Source of the DNA: Acanthamoeba lenticulata
Lineage: Eukaryota; Discosea; Longamoebia; Acanthamoebidae
Assembly (NCBI GenBank): GCA_002179805.1
Contig: NAVB01001565.1
Span: 1-64,000 of the forward strand
DNA: 64,000 nucleotides
Reading direction: 5' to 3'
The first letter of the stretch is position 1; every line of letters starts with the position of its first letter. The position numbers and the translations under genes are program-made. Shown in pieces: positions 34,866 through 42,818 of this stretch. Under the pieces are notes generated by a model. That model was not told the origin of the DNA and did not search any database. It saw nothing but the letters and a program-made list of their open reading frames with translations.

Positions 34866-37800
34866 TTAACAGGAAGAAGTGACGCGAAGAAGAACGGCAA
34901 CCCAGGTGCCCACCAGCCTTGATGGATCGAGCTCGGCCGTGTTCAATGTCACGAGCCCAGCGGCGGCTAGCGTCCACTTGGGCTGGGGCGCTCCAAACTG
35001 GTTTCTGAGCGTTCGCAAGAACGTCGCACTGTCCACTCCGCTCTGGGCGACAAACTTGATGTCGCTCACCTGCGGGCACTTGGCCTTGTCGGTGAGGAGC
35101 TTGTTAGCCAAGATGAAGTCGACAATGGCCTGCTTGTTGTCGTCGCCAAATGTGGTTTCGCCCTGCGTATATCTGTAAGCCACCGTGCGGGCGATGTTGT
35201 TGAGCGGCGCCGCTCGGCTCGACGCGCCGGCCGTTGAGAAGTCCGAGTCGCCCGCGGTTGACAGGAGGCTCAGAAGACTTTGCGCCGCCAGGCCCTCGAG
35301 GCGCGACTGGGCCGGGCAGTCGGCCATCCAGATGGAGGTCGCTTGCATCGACGCGATGGTCTTGGGCAAGCTAACGCGCGCCGTCACCAGGGCCTCGGGG
35401 TAGGCCACCTGCAGGGGCGAGCCGCACAACCAGCGCGCAGCGTCCGCGACGTTGGTGACCTTGATGGAGATCACTAGGTTGGTTTCCGCCGGTAGTGCGT
35501 TGGGGTTGTTGACCGTGAGCCATTGGGCCGCGGTCGCGTCGGCACCAACAGTCAGAACGCCCTGGGAGCAAGTGGCCGAGCCGGCCACGTATTGGAGGCC
35601 GCTACCGACCGGGCCCAGCGTGACGGCTACGCTTCCGGCGCGTGCAGTATTGGTCACGCGGAGGGTGAGCGTGACGCTCTCACCCGCGTCGGCCTGCTTG
35701 TTGCCGTTGGTGTCGTCGATGGCAAAAGACCAGTCGTGGGTGAAGGTTGTGCCGCCGGGGATCGTCGCTGAGGCGCTAGGACTGCGGCTGGCCGTGGGTG
35801 TGACCGACGTGGTGGGCGTCCCCGACGGCGTGGCCGTGCTCGAGGGCGATCTGGTTGGCGATCTTGTGGACGTGATTGAGGGCGTGGGCGTTTTCGTGGA
35901 CGTGATTGAGGGCGTGGGCGTTTTCGTGGACGTGATTGAGGGCGTGGGCGACCTCGTAGGTGTGACCGAGGGCGTGGGCGTTTTCGTGGGCGTGATGGTG
36001 GACGAGCCGCTTGCGCTTGGGGAGCGTGAGGGTGAACGTGTGGCCGAACGCGAAGGCGAACGTGAAGGCGAACGCGTGGCCGAGGCTGATGGACTGCGCG
36101 AGATTGTTTGGCTCGGTGAAGCTGTCCTCGTGGGCGAGGGCGTTCTGGTTCGGGAGGCCGTTGCGGTGGCGGTAGGGGTCGACGTGGCCGTGACTCTCGG
36201 CGTCGGTGTCGTCGTCGGCGTCCTTGTCAACGTAGGCGTTACGGTGGCGCTGGGCGAGGACGTACTTGTAGGAGTCGCCGTGACGCTGGGTGAGGGTGTT
36301 CTGGTCCGCGTCGCAGTAGCAGTGGCCGTAGACGTTGCAGTGGCGCTGGGCGAGCGAGTTCTTGTTGGCGTTGCGGTGGCAGTGGAAGTGGACGTCGGCG
36401 TCGCGGTGGCACTGGGCGAGCGGGTACTAGTCGGTGTTGCGGTGGCAGTGGATGTGGACGTTGGCGTCGCAGTGGCGCTGGGCGAGCTGGTCCTCGTCGG
36501 CGTTGCGGTGATTGTAGACGTTGGCGTTGCAGTGGCGCTGGGCGAGTGGGTGCTCGTCGCAGTGGCGCTGGGCGAGCTAGTGCTAGTTGGCGTTGCGGTG
36601 GCAGTGGAAGTGGACGTCGGCGTCGCTGTGGCGCTGGGCGAGCTGGTCCTCGTCGGCGTTGCGGTGATTGTAGACGTTGGCGTTACAGTGGCGCTGGGCG
36701 AGCGGGTGCTCGTCGGCGTTGCGGTGGATGTGGACGTGGGCGTCGCTGTGGCGCTGGGCGAGCGGGTGCTCGTCGGCGTTGCGGTAGTACTCACCGTGGG
36801 CGTCATGGAGGCCGAGGAGCTCGGCGATTGTGTGGGCGTCCGAGTCACCGTTGTGCTGGGCGTCAAAGTCACCGAAGGCGTAACGCTAGCACTTGGCGTC
36901 GGCATTGACGAGGGCGTGACGCTGGAAGTCGGCGTCACGCTGGGCGTCGTCGTTGGCGTCGGCGTCGAGGTCGTGGCAGTTTGAGCGCCAACACCAACAC
37001 CACCGATGATGATGTTGTCCAACCGCAGGGCGCCCGTTGTGCCTGTGGCGCCATTGAACACCAACCGGATGACAGCTGTCGGGTTCTGGTTGAGGCTCGT
37101 CTGTGACGACAGATCGAGGTCGATGGGGTCAAACGCCGCCCCAAACCCGTTCAACGTGGTGAAGACCGAACTGAAGTTGGGACCCACAAGCACGTCGATG
37201 CTTGTGAACGCGTTGCCGGTCAGAGAAACAGCAAAGTTGAGGGAGATGGAGTCGTAGCCCCTTGTCGAGAAGGTCAAGTCCACGCTCTTGCCATTGTTGG
37301 CGTTGTTTGACAGGGCGAGACTGTTGCCTGCCGCATCGCTGCCCGCGTAGACAGTCGAGCCGGCGGCAGTGGAGAAGCCGCCCGTGGCAAAGGTCGTCGT
37401 GATGGTGCCCAACCCTTCTGACGGGTTCAGGATGTAGGGCGTCGGAATGGGGCTTGTGAGCGCGTTGAAGTTCCAAATGGCGATGTAATCGAAGCTGCCT
37501 GGGAAGACAACAGCAGGCGAGGTCGATGTGCTGCTCGCCGGTGTGAGCGACGCGCTTGGCGATGGCGACGGCGACTGTGTTGGAGTCGGGGACACGGTGA
37601 CGGCGCTCGGAGTTGGCGTCGACGACTGTGTTGGAGTCGGAGACACAGTGACTGCACTCGAGGTTGGCGTTGACGATGGCGTCGACGAGGGCGTGACGCT
37701 TGTCGTCGGCGAGAAGGTGGGCGTCGTGCTGCGAGAGGGCGTCGGAGTCACCTGAACACCAATGCCGCCGATGATGATGTTGTCCAACCGCAGGGCGCCC

Positions 37801-40800
37801 GTTGTGCCTGTGGCGCCATTGAACACCAACCGGATGACAGCTGTCGGGTTCTGGTTGAGGCTCGTCTGTGACGACAGATCGAGGTCGATGGAGTCAAACG
37901 CCGCTCCAAACCCGTTCAACGTGGTGAAGACCGAACTGAAGTTGGGACCCACAAGCACATCGATGCTTGTGAACGCGTTGCCGGTCAGAGAAACTGCAAA
38001 GTTGATCGTGACGGAGTCGTAGCCTCTTGTTGAGAAGGTCAAGTCCACGCTCTTGCCGTTGTTGGCGTTGTTTGACAAGGCGAGACTGTTGCCTGCCGCA
38101 TCGCTGCCCGCGTAGACGGTCGAGCCGGCGGCAGTGGAGAAGCCGCCCGTGGCGAATGTTGTCGTGATGGTGCCCAACCCTTCTGACGGGGTCAGGATGT
38201 AGGGCGTCGGAATGGGGCTTGTGAGCGCGTTGAAGTTCCAAATGGCGATATAATCGAAGCTGCCTGGGAAGACAACAGCAGGCGAGGTCGACGCGCTGAT
38301 CGACGGTGTGAGCGAAGCGCTTTGCGATGGCGACGGCGACTGTGTTGGAGTCGGGGACACGGTGACGGCGCTCGGAGTTGGCGTCGACGACTGTGTTGGA
38401 GTCGGAGACACAGTGACTGCACTCGAGGTTGGCGTCGGTGTGGCCGTCGACGAGGGCGTGACGCTTGTCGTCGGCGAGAAGGTGGGCGTCGTGCTGCGAG
38501 AGGGTGTCGGAGTCACCTGAACACCAATGCCGCCGATGATGATGTTGTCCAACCGCAGAGCGCCCGTTGTGCCTGTGGCGCCATTGAACACCAACCGAAT
38601 CACGGCAGCCGGGTTCTGGTTGAGGCTCGTCTGCGATGACAGATCGAGGTCGATGGGGTCAAACGCCGCCCCAAACCCGTTCAACGTGGTGAAGACCGAA
38701 CTGAAGCTCGGACCCACAAGCACATCAATGCTCGTGAACGCACTGCCGGCCATATAAACAGCAAAGTTGAGGGAGATGGAGTCGTAGCCTCTTGTCGAGA
38801 AGGTCAAGTCCACGCTCTTGCCGTTGTTGGCGTTGTTTGACAGGGCGAGACTGTTGCCTGCCGCATCGCTGCCCGCGTAGACGGTTGAGCCGGCGGCAGT
38901 GGAGAAGCCGCCTGTGGCAAAGGTCGTCGTGATGGTGCCCGACCCCTCTGACGGGGTCAGGATGTAGGGCGTCGGAATGGGGCTTGTGAGCGCGTTGAAG
39001 TTCCAAATGGCGATATAATCGAAGCTGCCTGGGAAGACAACAGCAGGCGAGGTCGACGCGCTGATCGACGGTGTGAGCGACGCGCTTGGCGATGGCGACG
39101 GCGACTGTGTTGGAGTCGGGGACACGGTGACGGCGCTCGGAGTTGGTGTCGACGACTGTGTTGGAGTCGGAGACACAGTGACTGCACTCGAGGTTGGCGT
39201 CGGTGTGGCTGTCGACGATGGAGTGACACTTGTCGTCGGCGAGAAGGTGGGCGTCGTGCTGCGAGAGGGCGTCGGAGTCACTTGAACACCAACGCCGCCG
39301 ATGATGATGTTGTCCAACCGCAGGGCGCCCGTTGTGCCTGTGGCGCCATTGAACACCAACCGAATCACGGCAGCCGGGTTCTGGTTGAGGCTCGTCTGTG
39401 ATGACAGATCGAGGTCGATGGGGTCAAACGCCGCCCCAAACCCGTTCAACGTGGTGAAGACCGAACTGAAGTTGGGACCCACAAGCACGTCAATGCTCGT
39501 GAACGCGCTGCCGGCCATATAAACAGCAAAGTTGAGGGAGATGGAGTCGTAGCCTCTTGTCGAGAAGGTCAAGTCCACGCTCTTGCCATTGTTGGTGTTG
39601 TTTGACAGGGCGAGACTGTTGCCTGCCGCATCGCTGCCCGCGTAGACGGTTGAGCCGGTGGCAGTGGAGAAGCCGCCTGTGGCAAAGGTCGTCGTGATGG
39701 TGCCCAACCCTTCTGACGGGGTCAGGATGTAGGGCGTCGGAATGGGGCTCGTGAGCGCGTTGAAGTTCCAAATGGCGATGTAATCGAAGCTGCCTGGGAA
39801 GACAACAGCAGGCGAGGTCGATGTGCTGCTCGCCGGTGTGAGCGACGCGCTTGGCGATGGCGACGGCGACTGCGTTGGAGTCGGAGACACGGTGACTGCG
39901 CTCGGAGTTGGCGACAGCGACTGTGTTGGAGTCGGAGACACAGATACTGCACTTGAGGTTGGCGTTGACGATGGAGTGACACTTGTCGTCGGCGAGAAGG
40001 TGGGCGTCGTGCTGCGAGAGGGTGTCGGAGTCACCTGAACACCAATGCCGCCGATGATGATGTTGTCCAACCGCAGAGCGCCCGTTGTGCCTGTGGCGCC
40101 ATTGAACACCAACCGGATGACAGCTGTCGGGTTCTGGTTGAGGCTCGTCTGTGACGACAGATCGAGGTCGATGGGGTCAAACGCCGCTCCAAACCCGTTC
40201 AACGTGGTGAAAACTGAACTGAAGCTCGGACCCACAAGCACGTCAATGCTCGTGAACGCACTGCCGGCCATATAAACAGCAAAGTTGAGGGAGATGGAGT
40301 CGTAGCCTCTTGTCGAGAAGGTCAAGTCCACGCTCTTGCCATTGTTGGCGTTGTTTGACAGGGCGAGACTGTTGCCCGCCGCATCGCTGCCCGAATAGAC
40401 GGTCGAGCCAGCGGCAGTGGAGAAGCCGCCCGTGGCGAATGTTGTCGTGATGGTGCCCGACCCCTCTGACGGGGTCAGGATGTAGGGCGTCGGAATGGGG
40501 CTCGTGAGTGCGTTGAAGTTCCAAATGGCGATGTAATCGAAGCTGCCTGGGAAGACAACAGCAGGCGAGGTCGATGTGCTGCTCGCCGGTGTGATCGACG
40601 CGCTTGGCGATGGCGACGGCGACTGTGTTGGAGTCGGAGACACGGTGACGGCGCTCGGAGTTGGTGTCGACGACTGTGTTGGAGTCGGAGACACAGATAC
40701 TGCACTCGCAGTTGGCGTCGACGAGGGCGTGACACTTGTCGTCGGCGAGAAGGTGGGTGTCGTGCTGCGAGAGGGCGTCGGAGTCACCTGAACACCAATG

Positions 40801-42149
40801 CCGCCGATGATGATGTTGTCCAACCGCAGGGCGCCCGTTGTGCCTGTGGCGCCATTGAACACCAACCGAATCACGGCAGCCGGGTTCTGGTTGAGGCTCG
40901 TCTGTGATGACAGATCGAGGTCGATGGGGTCAAACGCCGCCCCAAACCCGTTCAACGTGGTGAAGACCGAACTGAAGTTGGGACCCACAAGCACGTCGAT
41001 GCTTGTGAACGCGCTGCCGGCCATATAAACAGCAAAGTTGAGGGAGATGGAGTCGTAGCCCCTTGTCGAGAAGGTCAAGTCCACGCTCTTGCCATTGTTG
41101 GCGTTGTTTGACAGGGCGAGACTGTTGCCTGCCGCATCGCTGCCCGAGTAGACGGTCGAGCCAGCGGCAGTGGAGAAGCCGCCCGTGGCGAATGTTGTCG
41201 TGATGGTGCCCAACCCCTCTGACGGGGTCAGGATATAGGGCGTCGGAATGGGGCTTGTGAGCGCGTTGAAGTTCCAAATGGCGATGTAATCGAAGCTGCC
41301 TGGGAAGACAACAGCAGGCGAGGTCGACACGCTGCTCGCCGGTGTGGTCGACGCGCTTGGTGATGGCGACAGCGACTGTGTTGGAGTCGGAGACACGGTG
41401 ACTGCGCTTGGAGTTGGCGTCGGTATGGCTGGCGATGGCGTGGACGTCGACGATGGCGATGGCGTGGACGTCGATGACGGTGTGACGCTCCGCGTCGGCG
41501 AGAAGGTGGGTGTTGACGTCTCGGCCGGTGGGATCATCAAGCCGCCGATGATGATGTTGTCCATGCGAACATTGCCCGTTGTCGAGGTCGCTCCAGACAA
41601 CCGGAAGCGTACGACGGCCGTCGGGTTGTCGTCAAGGCTGGTCGCGGAGGACAGGTCAAGCGTATAGAGGGTGTAGGTAGTCGTGAAACCAGAAAGGGTG
41701 GCAATGACGGAACTGAAGCTAGGGCCGGCGAGAACCTCAATACTCGTAAATCCGGTGCTCGTCCGACGCGCGGCGATGCTGATGTCAATTGAGTTGAAGC
41801 CCACGGTGGAGAAGGACAAGTCAACGTTCTTTCCATTGTTGTCACTCCCCACTACCGCCAGGTCTTTGCCTGCTAAATCGGTGTTAACTGCGTTGACGGT
41901 GGAGCCGGTGAAGGTATCGAAGCCGCCTGTGGCAAAGGTAGTCGTGATTGTGCCCGAGCCGTAAGTGGCAGCGAGAGAATAGGGCGTCGGGACGGGGCTC
42001 GTGAGCGCGTTAAAGTTCCATGCGGCTATGTAATCCCAAGAGCCCTGCGCCACAGGCGAGGCGGCGAAGAAGAAGAGGACGACCAAGCACGCCCATAAAG
42101 AAGAAGAAGAAGAAGAAGAGGGAGACCGCAACCGCCCTGGCTGCTTCAT
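34866..42149 (-). CDS. Giant intronless secreted repeat protein, bacterial-style surface architecture
   Basis: One uninterrupted exon of 7284 nt (2427 aa), start chosen at ATG 42149. This gives a signal peptide (LWACLVVLFFFAASPVAQG) followed directly by SWDYIAAWNFN. Seven tandem modules of about 180 aa follow. Each starts (S)FDYIAIWNFNALTSP, contains TTTFATGGFSTAAGSTVY, DLTFSTRGYDS and SIDVLVGP, and ends RLDNIIIGG. They are separated by Thr/Pro/Ser linkers. The first module is diverged; the other six are nearly identical. Next is a ~400-residue Ser/Thr/Pro-rich stalk (35770-36980). The C-terminal region begins HDWSFAIDDTNGNKQADAGE then VTLTLRVTNTA, which resembles bacterial DUF11-like repeat domains. 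It ends VLLRVTSSC with no membrane anchor seen. The stop codon TAA lies within the transposon's TTAA target. It is likely an extracellular coat or adhesion protein. The single-exon structure is unlike its neighbours. Confidence 0.9.
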   Translation of the reverse strand: MKQPGRLRSPSSSSSSSLWACLVVLFFFAASPVAQGSWDYIAAWNFNALTSPVPTPYSLAATYGSGTITTTFATGGFDTFTGSTVNAVNTDLAGKDLAVVGSDNNGKNVDLSFSTVGFNSIDISIAARRTSTGFTSIEVLAGPSFSSVIATLSGFTTTYTLYTLDLSSATSLDDNPTAVVRFRLSGATSTTGNVRMDNIIIGGLMIPPAETSTPTFSPTRSVTPSSTSTPSPSSTSTPSPAIPTPTPSAVTVSPTPTQSLSPSPSASTTPASSVSTSPAVVFPGSFDYIAIWNFNALTSPIPTPYILTPSEGLGTITTTFATGGFSTAAGSTVYSGSDAAGNSLALSNNANNGKSVDLTFSTRGYDSISLNFAVYMAGSAFTSIDVLVGPNFSSVFTTLNGFGAAFDPIDLDLSSQTSLNQNPAAVIRLVFNGATGTTGALRLDNIIIGGIGVQVTPTPSRSTTPTFSPTTSVTPSSTPTASAVSVSPTPTQSSTPTPSAVTVSPTPTQSPSPSPSASITPASSTSTSPAVVFPGSFDYIAIWNFNALTSPIPTPYILTPSEGSGTITTTFATGGFSTAAGSTVYSGSDAAGNSLALSNNANNGKSVDLTFSTRGYDSISLNFAVYMAGSAFTSIDVLVGPSFSSVFTTLNGFGAAFDPIDLDLSSQTSLNQNPTAVIRLVFNGATGTTGALRLDNIIIGGIGVQVTPTPSRSTTPTFSPTTSVTPSSTPTSSAVSVSPTPTQSLSPTPSAVTVSPTPTQSPSPSPSASLTPASSTSTSPAVVFPGSFDYIAIWNFNALTSPIPTPYILTPSEGLGTITTTFATGGFSTATGSTVYAGSDAAGNSLALSNNTNNGKSVDLTFSTRGYDSISLNFAVYMAGSAFTSIDVLVGPNFSSVFTTLNGFGAAFDPIDLDLSSQTSLNQNPAAVIRLVFNGATGTTGALRLDNIIIGGVGVQVTPTPSRSTTPTFSPTTSVTPSSTATPTPTSSAVTVSPTPTQSSTPTPSAVTVSPTPTQSPSPSPSASLTPSISASTSPAVVFPGSFDYIAIWNFNALTSPIPTPYILTPSEGSGTITTTFATGGFSTAAGSTVYAGSDAAGNSLALSNNANNGKSVDLTFSTRGYDSISLNFAVYMAGSAFTSIDVLVGPSFSSVFTTLNGFGAAFDPIDLDLSSQTSLNQNPAAVIRLVFNGATGTTGALRLDNIIIGGIGVQVTPTPSRSTTPTFSPTTSVTPSSTATPTPTSSAVTVSPTPTQSSTPTPSAVTVSPTPTQSPSPSQSASLTPSISASTSPAVVFPGSFDYIAIWNFNALTSPIPTPYILTPSEGLGTITTTFATGGFSTAAGSTVYAGSDAAGNSLALSNNANNGKSVDLTFSTRGYDSVTINFAVSLTGNAFTSIDVLVGPNFSSVFTTLNGFGAAFDSIDLDLSSQTSLNQNPTAVIRLVFNGATGTTGALRLDNIIIGGIGVQVTPTPSRSTTPTFSPTTSVTPSSTPSSTPTSSAVTVSPTPTQSSTPTPSAVTVSPTPTQSPSPSPSASLTPASSTSTSPAVVFPGSFDYIAIWNFNALTSPIPTPYILNPSEGLGTITTTFATGGFSTAAGSTVYAGSDAAGNSLALSNNANNGKSVDLTFSTRGYDSISLNFAVSLTGNAFTSIDVLVGPNFSSVFTTLNGFGAAFDPIDLDLSSQTSLNQNPTAVIRLVFNGATGTTGALRLDNIIIGGVGVGAQTATTSTPTPTTTPSVTPTSSVTPSSMPTPSASVTPSVTLTPSTTVTRTPTQSPSSSASMTPTVSTTATPTSTRSPSATATPTSTSTATPTSTRSPSATVTPTSTITATPTRTSSPSATATPTSTSTATATPTSTSSPSATATSTHSPSATATPTSTITATPTRTSSPSATATPTSTSTATATPTSTRSPSATATPTSTSTATATPTRTRSPSATATSTATATATRTRTPSPSVTATPTSTSSPSATVTPTLTRTPTTTPTPRVTATSTPTATATASRTRTPSPTRTASPSQTISRSPSASATRSPSRSPSRSATRSPSRSPSASGSSTITPTKTPTPSVTPTRSPTPSITSTKTPTPSITSTKTPTPSITSTRSPTRSPSSTATPSGTPTTSVTPTASRSPSASATIPGGTTFTHDWSFAIDDTNGNKQADAGESVTLTLRVTNTARAGSVAVTLGPVGSGLQYVAGSATCSQGVLTVGADATAAQWLTVNNPNALPAETNLVISIKVTNVADAARWLCGSPLQVAYPEALVTARVSLPKTIASMQATSIWMADCPAQSRLEGLAAQSLLSLLSTAGDSDFSTAGASSRAAPLNNIARTVAYRYTQGETTFGDDNKQAIVDFILANKLLTDKAKCPQVSDIKFVAQSGVDSATFLRTLRNQFGAPQPKWTLAAAGLVTLNTAELDPSRLVGTWVAVLLRVTSSC
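35770..36980 (-). repeat. Coding low-complexity Ser/Thr/Pro stalk
   Basis: Degenerate tandem repeats encode units such as SPSATATPTSTSTATPT and TPTPSITSTK. The GC-rich repetitive sequence also leaves a long antisense frame open, which is not a gene. Likely heavily O-glycosylated and variable in length (inference). Confidence 0.85.
36990..41525 (-). repeat. Six near-identical tandem ~753-766-bp coding repeats
   Basis: The module boundary marked by GTTCCAAATGGCGAT recurs near 37467, 38232, 38998, 39763, 40517 and 41270, giving periods of 765, 766, 765, 754 and 753 bp. Copies differ by scattered substitutions. Length changes fall in the Ser/Thr/Pro linkers and keep frame. A seventh, diverged copy lies at about 41530-42060. 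Confidence 0.92.
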
Positions 42150-42818
42150 CTCTAAGTTTCTAACAGCGGAAAAGGAGTCGATCCTAAAGCGAACATTCGA
42201 ATGATTAGTACCATCAAATCGTTTTTTCTTGGTTACAAGATCGTTTTTGGTGACCAACATTCTTTCCATTGTTGGAAATAACGCAAAAAAGAAAACCCCG
42301 TCGGTTGAACGAAAGGAGGCAGCGGCCAACTAGAGGCGCCATCGCGCCCAAGAGCAGGCTCCTGCCTTCCTTTCGCCGTAGCTTGGTATGGAGCACGTAG
42401 CGCTGGTTCGGTGTACGAAGGCTAAGAAGAGCACGTTCCACGGCGGTCCGCTAGTGTAGTTCTAGTCGATGGTCACATGCACCGATGAATGGCCCCGGAA
42501 AGGCATTTCCGAGGCGAACCACTTCTCACCAAAGCGAGTCTTGTTATGTCGCTTGGCGTCAGCGTCGTGCCTCTCGATATTCACCAACTTCAACTGCATG
42601 TTGACGCTTGCTGGCACCAGAACTTGACTCGCTCGTCTGCACGCACATGGGCCGCGCTGGCGGCCACACGAACGTGGTCCTGGACGAGGCGCATGTTTGG
42701 TGACGCTCTACCAAGTGAGCAACCCAGCTTTTAGACAGCTGGGAATGCGCATTGCCATAAAACAGATGATTTTATTGGTGGATGGACTCTTCACATCCAA
42801 GAGAAGGAAGGCCGAGCT
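42150..42818. other. Intergenic region
   Basis: This 669-bp gap lies between two minus-strand genes. It holds the promoter and 5' leader of the giant protein (right of 42149) and the 3' flank of the F-box/TLDc gene. A 73-nt tRNA-like sequence is embedded at 42656-42728. An open plus-strand frame at 42489-42734 shows no protein-like features. Confidence 0.4.
42656..42728 (-). ncRNA. tRNA-like sequence, probably not a functional tRNA
   Basis: The minus strand reads GCTGGGTTGCTCACTTGGTA followed by GAGC, which is almost a canonical tRNA 5' end and D-arm (box A). The stretch is exactly 73 nt, and its ends can pair over five bases (GCTGG with CCAGC). The anticodon stem (GTCAC with GCGCC) does not pair. 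The T-arm region has only CCAC-GTTCGT-GTGG, not a standard GGTTCGA loop. It may be a tRNA-derived remnant or coincidence. Confidence 0.2.

Larger units (their letters stand above)
30328..34869. mobile_element. TTAA-flanked DNA transposon with 25-bp terminal inverted repeats
   Basis: The element body is 30332-34865 (4534 bp). Its ends are perfect 25-bp inverted repeats beginning GGTGAGTTTTAC (30332-30356 and 34841-34865). Each end is flanked directly by TTAA (30328-30331 and 34866-34869), a 4-bp target duplication. Base composition is AT-rich and unlike the GC-rich host genes on both sides, except for a GC-rich block at about 31106-31611. TTAA duplications are known for piggyBac and Sola3 elements. 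The GGTGAG terminus is not the CCC start usual in piggyBac, and no DDE transposase was recognised, so the superfamily is open. Coding remnants are divergent: one set runs left (stop at 30486), the other runs right (stop at 34833-34835). Confidence 0.88.

Noticed and set aside
35452..36984. 510-codon plus-strand frame rich in Val/Gly/Ala
   Set aside because: It is the antisense of the Ser/Thr/Pro stalk of the giant protein. Its regularity comes from the repeat, and the signal peptide and repeat modules are on the minus strand.
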